A stretch of 5,369 bases of DNA from Desulfobacteraceae bacterium (GTDB lineage: Bacteria; Desulfobacterota; Desulfobacteria; Desulfobacterales; UBA11574). Below are positions 1 through 5,369 of the stretch, piece after piece. The position numbers were made by a program, and so were the translations under genes. Under the pieces are notes generated by a model. That model was not told the origin of the DNA. It worked only from the letters and a program-made list of their open reading frames with translations, and did no database searches. Where the stretch lies: NCBI GenBank assembly GCA_013203195.1, contig JABMQM010000320.1:1-5369 (forward strand). Reading direction: 5' to 3'. Within the stretch, counting starts at the first letter, position 1; every line of letters starts with the position of its first letter.

Positions 1-36
1 ATGTTTTTAGACTTCACTAATAGAGCATTTTTGAAT

Positions 37-56
37 ATCCCCGCTAAAGACGGGAT
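37..56. other. Small inverted repeat upstream of trpD
   Basis: ATCCCCG (37-43) and CGGGAT (51-56) can pair into a six-pair hairpin with one bulged C and the loop CTAAAGA. No T-tract follows on the + strand. On the - strand the hairpin is followed by a short, interrupted T-rich stretch. It could be a remnant terminator of a gene to the left, or part of the repetitive intergenic DNA. No function can be assigned. Confidence 0.3.
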
Positions 57-71
57 CTTCGACCATCATCT

Positions 72-92
72 AGCATCAAGCATCCAGCATCG
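72..92. repeat. Three 7-bp tandem repeats, AGCATC(A/C/G)
   Basis: Three perfect head-to-tail copies of AGCATC plus one variable base occupy 72-78, 79-85 and 86-92. The array lies in the non-coding stretch before trpD. I see no reading frame or regulatory motif that explains it. It resembles the short-period intergenic repeats common in genomes of uncultured deltaproteobacteria, but that comparison is from memory. Confidence 0.6.
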
Positions 93-171
93 ATCTCATA
101 AAAGCGACGGCCTTACGCCTATCTTCATTATTAGCTACACAGATCAATGCAACGTATAGTTAATATTCTTT

Positions 172-195
172 CTTCGTGCCTTGGTGCCTTAGTGG
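172..195. repeat. Three 8-bp tandem repeats, CTTNGTG(C/G)
   Basis: Copies are CTTCGTGC (172-179), CTTGGTGC (180-187) and CTTAGTGG (188-195). The period is exactly eight bases and the fourth base varies. The array abuts a 7-bp repeat family that begins at 200, so the trpD leader is built of two different short-period arrays side by side. Confidence 0.6.
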
Positions 196-199
196 CATT

Positions 200-234
200 T
201 GACAAATGACGAATGACAAGTGACAAATGACAAT
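200..234. repeat. Five 7-bp tandem repeats, TGACAAA-like
   Basis: Five consecutive 7-mers run TGACAAA, TGACGAA, TGACAAG, TGACAAA, TGACAAT (200-206, 207-213, 214-220, 221-227, 228-234). The array ends two bases before the trpD Shine-Dalgarno sequence, so it lies in or just upstream of the mRNA leader. The junction at 199-204 spells TTGACA, a perfect -35 hexamer, but no convincing -10 element sits about 17 bp further on, so I do not call a promoter. The ATG at 227 is part of this repeat and is not a credible start codon. Confidence 0.7.
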
Positions 235-236
235 AA

Positions 237-242
237 GGGAGG
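237..242 (+). promoter_or_regulatory. Ribosome binding site that fixes the trpD start
   Basis: GGGAGG lies eight bases before the ATG at 251, which is close to ideal spacing. It decides the start. The longer frame opening at ATG 227 would begin inside the TGACAAA repeats, lacks such a site, and adds eight residues that are not part of the family's usual N-terminus. Confidence 0.85.
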
Positions 243-250
243 AAAATAGA

Positions 251-1267
251 ATGTTTCGGGAAAATCTCAACAAAATCGTCCGGGGAAACAATTTAAGCGC
301 AGACGAAATGGCGCAAATGATAACTGAAATTTTTTCCGGCAATGTAACCGACGTCCAGATCGGAGCACTGATGGCAGCCCTGGCCACCAAAGGAGAAACC
401 TTTGAGGAACTGGCCGGTGCGGCGCGTGCCATGCGGCGCAAAGCCGTGCGCATTCAGGCTGCAGCACAGACCATCGTGGATACTTGCGGAACCGGCGGTG
501 ATGGAGCCCATACATTCAATATATCCACCACCACAGCCCTGGTGGTGGCGGGTTGCGGTATTACAGTCGCCAAGCATGGCAATCGTTCGGTATCGAGCCG
601 CTGCGGCAGTGCCGATCTGCTCGAAGTTTTGGGTGTAAAACTGGATACCCAGCCGGAAATCGTGGAAGAGGCTGTGCAGGAAATCGGTATCGGCTTTCTG
701 TTTGCACCGCTTTTTCACGGCGCCATGCGACATGCCGCCAAAGCCAGACAAGAGTTGGGGATACGCAGCATTTTCAATATGCTGGGACCGCTGACAAACC
801 CGGCGGCCGCCAATTGCCAGCTTCTGGGCGTATACGCTCCTGAGTTAACGGAAATGTTTGCAAAGGCCCTTCAGCTTCTGGGCGCCAAAAGAGCTTTTGT
901 GGTCCACGGCCATGACGGTCTGGATGAAATTTCTGTCTGCGCTCCCACCCGCATCTCCGAACTTAAAGACGGCCTGATCCGCACCTATGATATTAATCCG
1001 GAACAATTTTTCGGAGTCCTTGCGGATTCAAACGATCTAGCCGGCGGAAGCCCGGAAGAAAACGCCGAAATAACGATGGCTATCTTGAAAGGAGAAAAAG
1101 GACCCCGGCGTGATGTTGTCCTGCTCAATACGGCCGCAGCCCTTGTGGCGGCAGAAAAAGCAGCCGAATTCCAGGAAGGAATCCGCCTGGCCGCAGAATC
1201 GATTGACCAAGGCGCCGCTCTGGCAAAGTTAGAGGCGCTGGTCAGGTTCACCCAGGAAAACGGTTAA
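251..1267 (+). CDS. trpD: Anthranilate phosphoribosyltransferase (TrpD)
   Basis: This cytoplasmic enzyme transfers the phosphoribosyl group of PRPP to anthranilate, the second step from chorismate to tryptophan. The 338-residue length is normal for a stand-alone TrpD with no fused TrpG domain. Residues 1-65 form the helical N-terminal domain. The glycine-rich PRPP loop GTGGD is at 80-84, followed by NISTT (90-94) and KHGNR (108-112). The family stretch IFNMLGPLTNP is at 174-184, and the Mg-binding acidic pair is Asp225-Glu226 within HGHDGLDE. All expected key residues are present, so the enzyme should be active. It is followed 124 bp later by trpC on the same strand, with repeats between them. 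Whether the two share a transcript cannot be told from the sequence. No leader peptide rich in Trp codons was seen upstream. Confidence 0.97.
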   Translation: MFRENLNKIVRGNNLSADEMAQMITEIFSGNVTDVQIGALMAALATKGETFEELAGAARAMRRKAVRIQAAAQTIVDTCGTGGDGAHTFNISTTTALVVAGCGITVAKHGNRSVSSRCGSADLLEVLGVKLDTQPEIVEEAVQEIGIGFLFAPLFHGAMRHAAKARQELGIRSIFNMLGPLTNPAAANCQLLGVYAPELTEMFAKALQLLGAKRAFVVHGHDGLDEISVCAPTRISELKDGLIRTYDINPEQFFGVLADSNDLAGGSPEENAEITMAILKGEKGPRRDVVLLNTAAALVAAEKAAEFQEGIRLAAESIDQGAALAKLEALVRFTQENG

Positions 1268-1313
1268 ATTTTAGTCCTCAAACGGCCCTTTTCCGCAATC
1301 TCTGTGTCATTCT

Positions 1314-1367
1314 TCAAGCGAAGCGGTCATTAGACATCAAGCGCAGCGCTCTTCAAGCGTAGCACTC
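1314..1367. repeat. Three copies of a 15-bp motif, TCAAGCGNAGCRNTC
   Basis: The gap between trpD and trpC holds three direct copies at 1314-1328, 1337-1351 and 1353-1367. All share TCAAGCG-N-AGC and end in TC, and differ at the middle base and near the end. Start-to-start spacing is 23 and then 16 bases, so this is not a strict tandem array. ATCAAG (1336-1341) can also pair with CTTGAT (1367-1372) to enclose the last two copies in a hairpin. The array ends about ten bases before the trpC ribosome binding site. It may be a regulatory leader or just repetitive spacer DNA. Confidence 0.65.
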
Positions 1368-1391
1368 TTGATTACGTAAGGAATCAAGACC

Positions 1392-2186
1392 ATGGGAAAA
1401 GATATCTTAAGTAAAATTGTGGAACATAAAAAGCAGGAGATTGCGGCGGCTAGAAAACGCCTGCCGGAACCGCAAATTCGCGAGCAGGCGCTGATGCCTC
1501 GCACAAGCCGTTCATTTTTGAAAAGACTCGAGCATCCCGGTGCAACGGGGGTCAATGTCATTGCCGAAATCAAACGGGCCTCGCCTTCCAAGGGTGTCAT
1601 CTGCCAAAATCTGGACCCGAAAACATATGCATCCGAATATGAAAAGGGCGGAGCAGCAGCGCTTTCCGTTCTAACGGACCAGTTTTTTTTTCAAGGCAGC
1701 CGCCAGGATTTAAAAAGTGCACGTGGAACCACAACCCTTCCGGTACTTCGTAAAGATTTTATGATTTCCGCCTACCAGCTTTACGAATCTTGTGTGATGG
1801 GCGCAGATGCTGTTTTGCTGATTGTCCGTATTCTCGAACAGCAGCAACTGAAGGACTACCTTGATATCTGCGATGAACTCAAATTGGACGCTCTGGTTGA
1901 AATCCATACGGAAAAGGACCTTGAAACAGCCACCAGGTCCGGCGCCGGACTGATCGGAATCAATAACCGCAACCTGCGTTCTTTTGAAACCGATATTGAG
2001 ACCGCCATTCGCCTGAAATCGCTGTTTGAGCCCTATCAAATCGCCGTGGCTGCCAGCGGCATACACACGCGGGCGGATATTGAAAAAAATCTAAATGCGG
2101 GCATCTGGAATTTTCTCATCGGGGAGAGCCTGGTAAAAGCGCAAAACCCAAAAGATTTCCTCAGATCACTTCAAGGAGAAGATTAA
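1392..2186 (+). CDS. trpC: Indole-3-glycerol-phosphate synthase (TrpC)
   Basis: This TIM-barrel enzyme closes the indole ring by decarboxylating carboxyphenylamino-deoxyribulose phosphate to indole-3-glycerol phosphate. The protein has 264 residues and is monofunctional, with no fused TrpF domain as in E. coli. The signature AEIKRASPSKG is at 58-68, giving Glu59, Lys61 and Ser64. Further active-site residues are Lys121 (LRKDF), Glu170 (LVEIH), Asn191 (GINNRNL) and Ser222 (AASGI), which match the known catalytic set. The ATG at 1392 is preceded by AAGGA (1378-1382) nine bases upstream, supporting this start. The gene follows trpD in pathway order but is the last + strand gene here: it ends 61 bp from a convergent gene, so trpF, trpB and trpA must be encoded elsewhere. 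A run of nine T at 1683-1691 encodes the Phe triplet of QFFFQG and is in frame. Confidence 0.97.
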   Translation: MGKDILSKIVEHKKQEIAAARKRLPEPQIREQALMPRTSRSFLKRLEHPGATGVNVIAEIKRASPSKGVICQNLDPKTYASEYEKGGAAALSVLTDQFFFQGSRQDLKSARGTTTLPVLRKDFMISAYQLYESCVMGADAVLLIVRILEQQQLKDYLDICDELKLDALVEIHTEKDLETATRSGAGLIGINNRNLRSFETDIETAIRLKSLFEPYQIAVAASGIHTRADIEKNLNAGIWNFLIGESLVKAQNPKDFLRSLQGED

Positions 2187-2206
2187 GGCTCTTGCCCAAG
2201 AGGGCC
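2187..2206. terminator. Candidate hairpin between convergent genes
   Basis: Directly after the trpC stop, GG+CTCTT (2187-2193) can pair with AAGAG (2198-2202) and CC (2205-2206), with loop GCCC and a two-base bulge. It could end trpC transcription, the opposing lyase transcript, or both. Neither strand has a proper U-tract after the stem: A-rich DNA follows on +, and TTAATCTT follows on -. The call is therefore weak. Confidence 0.3.
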
Positions 2207-2247
2207 AAAAGATGAGATCTGAGATTCGCTCTCTTGTTCTCCAGTCA

Positions 2248-3012
2248 TTAATCTTCTGAAAAACTAAAAATCGCTGACTGTATTTGTTTAATGCTTTTAA
2301 GAGATATTGCATTAAGATTCATATAGAATTTAAGTTTACGCGTTTTTTTTTGGAATTCTCTTGCATCTTCTTCTGACCAGGAGAATAATGACTTTCGTCA
2401 GAAAATATCCACAATGCTTGGTTCCTTTGTTTTATCAGTATTCATCAAGGCTATGCAAAACATGGGCTCGGAACCTTGATCCACGCTTATAATATTCAGA
2501 TTGCTGTCAAGTTCGATCTTGATCGGTTTTCCACTGTTAGCGCATTCCGAGTTAACAGTAAAAAACAATTCCTCCTTTTGTAATCTCCCATACACGAAGG
2601 GAGTCGCAATAGCATCCGCCGCTCAAGCTGCGAAAAATTGTTCGCCGGTGCCGGCGGTCATCTTGTGACCTGTATCTTCAAAAGCAAGAGGATAGGCCCA
2701 GTTGATGCCTTGACTGTCGTATCGATAACAAAATGTTTTCATCGCTTCTAGTTTGTCCACAATTTCTTTTACCCGATTCAACGACATGTTGAGTTTGTCT
2801 CCTATAAATTCTGCCGTTATGGGTTCTTTAGCAATCGCCATTTGCTTGACAATAAAGTAATGCGCCTGGCGTTCTTCTTCCGTTAAAAGATCTGCTTTTG
2901 TTTTTGCGCCAGACACCCCCCTTTGCATCCCTTTTGCTGAAATCGCCAGAGGCAGTGGGAGCATAAAACGCCAGATCCCCATGTACATTTTACGTTTCAT
3001 TTCAGCTCTCAT
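2248..3012 (-). CDS. saoL: MerB-like organometal lyase with two predicted selenocysteines (SaoL-like)
   Basis: One - strand frame of 254 codons is interrupted only by TGA at 2623-2625 (residue 130) and TGA at 2398-2400 (residue 205), and ends with TAA at 2248-2250. Residues 43-105 resemble the MerB winged helix, then AYPLAFEDTGH (106-116) leads to the catalytic core. FAA-U130-AAD aligns with MerB AW-Cys96-ALD, so U130 replaces Cys96 and Asp133 equals Asp99. NSEC157ANSGKP matches the MerB stretch SSHC117AATGAP. U205 aligns with Cys159: after it Phe (+5), Ser (+8), Ala (+12) and an aromatic (+15) keep the MerB pattern. MerB cleaves carbon-mercury bonds; the true substrate here is unknown. The start has AGGA about six bases upstream. 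Residues 1-34 are an extra basic-hydrophobic extension, possibly a signal or anchor. The gene looks more AT-rich than its neighbours. The symbol follows my memory of the SaoL family. A doubly mutated pseudogene is the alternative. Confidence 0.82.
2355..2400 (-). promoter_or_regulatory. Weak candidate SECIS region after the second TGA
   Basis: The TGA at 2398-2400 begins a small hairpin, TGAC-GAAA-GTCA (2389-2400). Further on, ATTCTC (2381-2386) can pair with GAGAAT (2355-2360) in six pairs. Within it TC-AGAA-GA could give a small apical loop with G second, about 23 nt after the TGA. An alternative is TTCT/AGAA around CCTGGTC. None is as clean as the hairpin after the first TGA, and the upper stem is short. 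The case for the second Sec rests mainly on the protein alignment. Confidence 0.3.
2585..2603 (-). promoter_or_regulatory. Candidate bacterial SECIS hairpin after the first TGA
   Basis: Downstream of TGA 2623-2625, CTCCC and GGGAG form a perfect five-pair stem around the loop TTCGTGTAT. Inside the loop a T-A pair above a T-T mismatch would leave an apical loop CGTGT with G in second position. The apical loop starts 25-27 nucleotides after the TGA. This agrees with the known bacterial SECIS pattern: an in-frame hairpin with its apical loop about 16-37 nt after UGA and a G among the first two loop bases, bound by SelB. The hairpin lies inside the coding sequence (residues 138-143), as bacterial elements must. 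Confidence 0.6.
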
Positions 3013-3147
3013 TAATTTTCCTGGTTTGTTATTAGTTCACTACCGTTTTATTTTCTTTAAAATAATCAAATCAACATCAAGTTTGGATGCAGAATAAGAG
3101 GCTGGAGTACATGGCGCGCAAGATAGATACGTATATTTGAGGCTCCA
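3013..3147 (-). other. Spacer between livF and the lyase gene
   Basis: This 135-bp AT-rich gap separates the livF stop from the lyase start. Near the lyase it holds AGGA as ribosome binding site. TTGATG/TTGATT hexamers about 60 bases upstream could be -35 elements, but no good -10 sequence sits at the right distance. The palindrome ATACGTAT is at 3127-3134. No rho-independent terminator for the liv operon is evident, so read-through into the lyase gene is possible. I see no gene here. Confidence 0.4.
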
Positions 3148-3870
3148 CTATTCACCCAGGTAAGCCTTTTTAACCTTTTCGTTTTGCAGTAGTGCGGACG
3201 CTTTGTCGGTTAAAACGATGCGGCCGGTCTCCATAACGTAACCGGTGTCTGAAATGCTCAGGGCCATGTGGGCGTTCTGTTCCACCAAAAAAATAGTCAC
3301 GCCTTTTTTGTTGATTTCCAGAATCGTCTCAAAGATCCTCTCGACCAGTTTGGGTGCCAGGCCCAGCGACGGCTCGTCTAACAGCAGCAGCTCCGGACGG
3401 GACATGAGCCCGCGGCCGATGGCCAGCATCTGCTGCTCACCCCCGCTTAAAGTGCCTCCCAGCTGACGTACCCGGTCCTTTAAAACCGGAAAAAGACCGA
3501 AGACCCATTCCATGTCGGATGCAATCTCGGCCTTGTCTCTACGCAAATAAGCCCCCATCTCCAAATTTTCCAGGGTGGACATCCTGGGAAATATCTGCCG
3601 GCCCTCCGGTATTTGGGAAATCCCCTGGGCGGCCACCTGCTCGGGCCGCAGATGGTGGATCGGCCGGCCCTTGAATCGAATCTCACCTTCGGCCGCCCGC
3701 TGGACGCCGAATATTGTCAACAGGGTTGTCGATTTGCCGGCGCCGTTGGCGCCGATTAAACAGGCGATGTCGCCGGCGCCGATAGCGCAGGAAACGCCTT
3801 TTAAGGCATGGATATTACCGTAATAGGTGTGGACATTCTTAAGCTCCAGAATCGGCCCTTTAATCGCCAT
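3148..3870 (-). CDS. livF: Branched-chain amino acid type ABC transporter ATPase (LivF)
   Basis: This is one of the two nucleotide-binding subunits that power a LIV/HAAT-family importer at the inner face of the membrane. Its 240 residues are typical of LivF. Walker A GANGAGKST is at 40-48 (Lys46), the Q-loop Gln is near 86 (SQIPEGR), the ABC signature LSGGEQ is at 141-146, and Walker B LLLLDEP is at 161-167 with Glu166. The D-loop region SLGLAP follows. VEQN (196-199) replaces the usual switch-histidine motif; this substitution is normal in LivF. The C-terminus KKAYLGE is also family-typical. The start lies four bases after the livM stop, and its Shine-Dalgarno GAGG overlaps the last livM codons, indicating translational coupling. 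It follows livM directly, with no livG between them. The real cargo could be leucine-type amino acids, or amides or urea as in related systems. Confidence 0.95.
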   Translation of the reverse strand: MAIKGPILELKNVHTYYGNIHALKGVSCAIGAGDIACLIGANGAGKSTTLLTIFGVQRAAEGEIRFKGRPIHHLRPEQVAAQGISQIPEGRQIFPRMSTLENLEMGAYLRRDKAEIASDMEWVFGLFPVLKDRVRQLGGTLSGGEQQMLAIGRGLMSRPELLLLDEPSLGLAPKLVERIFETILEINKKGVTIFLVEQNAHMALSISDTGYVMETGRIVLTDKASALLQNEKVKKAYLGE

Positions 3871-3874
3871 CTTT

Positions 3875-5107
3875 TCAATCCTCGGGGGTATGTTGATCTG
3901 TTGCGTGCAGCTCCCGTTTACGGCGGGATGCCGGGATCAGTCCCTCCGGCCTTAACACCATCATGACCGCCATAGCCAGGCCGAATGCGAACATCCGGTA
4001 GGCCTGCAGTTCTCGAAAAACCTCCGGAACGGCTATCAAAGCAATGCCGGCCAGGATGATGCCCGGAATACTGCCCACTCCGCCTAAAATAACGATGCAC
4101 AACACAATGCAGGATTCCATGAAGATAAAAAAATTGGGGTTGACATAACTGAGCTTGGCGGCAAAGAACGCCCCGGCCACCGAAGCGAAGGCAGCCCCCA
4201 TGGCGTAGGCCAACAGTTTCAGCCAGGTTGTGGGCACCCCCGACAACTCGGCCGCCACTTCATCTTCGCGGATAGCGACCCAGGCACGACCGATGCGCGA
4301 ATTGTCGAGCCGCTGAACACCGATGACAGTCAATATGGCGATGACAAACATTAAGTAGTAAAGCGAGTGCAGAGATTTCAGTGAATAGGTAACCCATCTC
4401 AGCCCCTCATCGGTAACCGCGGGATAATAGACTGCCGGCTTGGACATGCCCAGCAATCCGTTGGGGCCTTTGGTCAATTTGTCCCAGTTGTTTAAAACCA
4501 GGCGAATAATCTCGCCGAATCCCATGGTCACAATGGCCAGATAGTCGCCGCGCATCCTTAAGGTCGGATAGCCGATGATACAGCCTACGACTGCGCCAAA
4601 GACGATTCCGATCGGCAGGCAAAACCAAAACGAAAGCCCGAAGTTGAGATTAAGCAGCGAATAGCTGTAAGCACCGACAGCATAAAAGGCGATGTACCCC
4701 AGATCGAGCAGACCGGCGAGCCCGACGACGATATTAAGCCCCAGCCCCAGGACAATATAAATCAGGCAGGTAATGCCCACATCGACCATATAATTGTTGG
4801 TCAACTGCGGATAAATCGCAACAGCGACAAGCATAAGGGCGATGTAGAACTTGGTCGGCAGTTTGGTAAATTTGTCAAAAACCTGATTTCGCAGCGGTGC
4901 AACACCGTCGGCGGCTCTTTGGTAGATATCACTGCGCCGTATGGTTTTGCTCAGCAGCCAGAAGGCAAAAATGCCGACAAAAACACCCCACACGGTCAGC
5001 GCCCGGGCGGCCTTAAAGCTGGTTCCGGGAAAACCGATCATGGGCAGGATAAGGATGCCCAGAAACAGGGAGTAGACAATAAATTTTTTAATGTCGCTGG
5101 TTGCCAT
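3875..5107 (-). CDS. livM: Branched-chain amino acid type ABC transporter permease (LivM)
   Basis: This inner-membrane permease subunit pairs with LivH to form the substrate channel. The protein has 410 residues. As in E. coli LivM, the first ~105 form an extra N-terminal region with hydrophobic segments near 8-26, 36-53 and 87-101. The conserved core then shows GLGLNIVVGLAGLLDLGY (121-138), RGDYLAIVTMGFGEIIR (186-202), the cytoplasmic coupling loop GRAWVAIREDEVAAE (273-287) that contacts the ATPase, LGGVGSIPG (341-349) and LRPEGLIP (385-392). About eleven membrane segments are apparent. The start at 5107 lies 19 bases after the livH stop. That gap has no recognisable Shine-Dalgarno sequence, so translation probably depends on ribosomes arriving from livH. 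The next in-frame Met (residue 23) has no better site and would cut the first membrane segment. Confidence 0.94.
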   Translation of the reverse strand: MATSDIKKFIVYSLFLGILILPMIGFPGTSFKAARALTVWGVFVGIFAFWLLSKTIRRSDIYQRAADGVAPLRNQVFDKFTKLPTKFYIALMLVAVAIYPQLTNNYMVDVGITCLIYIVLGLGLNIVVGLAGLLDLGYIAFYAVGAYSYSLLNLNFGLSFWFCLPIGIVFGAVVGCIIGYPTLRMRGDYLAIVTMGFGEIIRLVLNNWDKLTKGPNGLLGMSKPAVYYPAVTDEGLRWVTYSLKSLHSLYYLMFVIAILTVIGVQRLDNSRIGRAWVAIREDEVAAELSGVPTTWLKLLAYAMGAAFASVAGAFFAAKLSYVNPNFFIFMESCIVLCIVILGGVGSIPGIILAGIALIAVPEVFRELQAYRMFAFGLAMAVMMVLRPEGLIPASRRKRELHATDQHTPED

Positions 5108-5126
5108 AATAAAATCGTGTTACGTT

Positions 5127-5369
5127 TTAAACCCTGGTTTCGCTGACGTGCTCACCTAAAATACCGCTCGGCCGCAAATAAAGCACCAAAATCAGCACCA
5201 CGAAGGTGGTTACGTCCTTCCACTCGCTGGGTAGAAAGGCCGACCAGAGGACTTCCACCCCGCCGATGATCATACCACCCAGCACAGCGCCGGGGATGGA
5301 CCCGATACCTCCCAAGATGGCGGCCGCAAAGGCTTTGATCATGTAAATAAACCCCATGTCGAAGCGCAC
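5127..5369 (-). CDS. livH: Branched-chain amino acid type ABC transporter permease (LivH), C-terminal part
   Basis: Only the last 80 residues are in the window; the frame stays open to the right edge, so the first in-frame GTG at the boundary is an internal Val codon and not a start. The fragment has the hallmark LGGIGSIPG (residues 19-27 of the fragment) within a hydrophobic segment, WKDVTTFVVLILVLYLRP as the last membrane segment, and the family ending LRPSGILG. This matches the LivH C-terminus closely. It is the first liv gene visible in transcription order and precedes livM by 19 bases. The usual full protein is about 300 residues, so roughly 220 lie outside the window. Confidence 0.93.
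   Translation of the reverse strand: MRFDMGFIYMIKAFAAAILGGIGSIPGAVLGGMIIGGVEVLWSAFLPSEWKDVTTFVVLILVLYLRPSGILGEHVSETRV

Noticed and set aside
199..204. TTGACA as the -35 box of a trpD promoter
   Set aside because: It arises from the repeat array and no acceptable -10 hexamer lies 16-18 bp downstream.
227..250. Upstream ATG as the trpD start
   Set aside because: It lies in the TGACAAA repeats with no ribosome binding site; the ATG at 251 has GGGAGG at ideal spacing.
293..751. 152-residue ORF on the - strand inside trpD
   Set aside because: It is antisense to an intact trpD and has no recognisable family features.
1683..1691. Nine-T run in trpC as a frameshift site
   Set aside because: It encodes the expected Phe-rich stretch in frame and the protein is full length.
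2398..2595. Stand-alone 65-residue ORF on the - strand
   Set aside because: It is in the same frame as the upstream ORF. Its GTG start is an internal Val codon inside the candidate SECIS hairpin, and the sequence matches the middle of MerB.
2248..3012. Pseudogene with two nonsense mutations
   Set aside because: Both interruptions are TGA, both fall on catalytic Cys columns, no frameshift is present, and the remaining key residues are intact. It remains the main alternative but is less likely than Sec recoding.
3245..3466. + strand ORFs opposite livF (also 3575-3823) and opposite livM (4919-5146)
   Set aside because: They are mirror frames of strongly conserved - strand genes.
3148..5369. 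The ABC transporter as part of an organometal uptake system with the lyase
   Set aside because: The subunits show ordinary LivH/LivM/LivF features. The only link is adjacency on the same strand with a 135-bp gap, which is not enough.

Overview
The window looks like chromosomal DNA from a Gram-negative anaerobe, most likely an uncultured deltaproteobacterium (Desulfobacterota). That placement is inference. It rests on the style of the metabolic genes, on short intergenic repeat families, and on a gene that only makes sense if the host inserts selenocysteine (Sec). No RNA gene, insertion sequence or CRISPR array is visible.

Left part, + strand (1-2186): two consecutive tryptophan biosynthesis genes, trpD (anthranilate phosphoribosyltransferase) and trpC (indole-3-glycerol-phosphate synthase). 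Both have intact catalytic motifs. The DNA before trpD and between the two genes carries several small families of short direct repeats. No trpF, trpB or trpA follows: the + strand run ends at trpC against a convergent gene.

Centre, - strand (2248-3012): the most interesting locus. Read conventionally it is two unrelated-looking small ORFs plus a tail. All three lie in one reading frame, interrupted only by two TGA codons and closed by TAA. The joined 254-residue product matches the organomercurial lyase (MerB) family from its N-terminal winged helix to its C-terminal helix. The two TGA codons fall exactly where MerB has its two mercury-binding catalytic cysteines (Cys96 and Cys159 of plasmid MerB), and the third catalytic residue (Asp99) is kept. 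I read this as a double-selenocysteine MerB-like organometal lyase, resembling what I remember as SaoL. A good candidate bacterial SECIS hairpin follows the first TGA; the one after the second is weaker.

Right part, - strand (3148-5369): a branched-chain amino acid type (LIV/HAAT) ABC importer, transcribed livH (partial, runs off the window) - livM - livF. The spacing is tight and indicates one operon. livG, the partner ATPase usually found between livM and livF, is absent from that position. The lyase gene lies 135 bp downstream of livF on the same strand, but nothing shown here links their functions.
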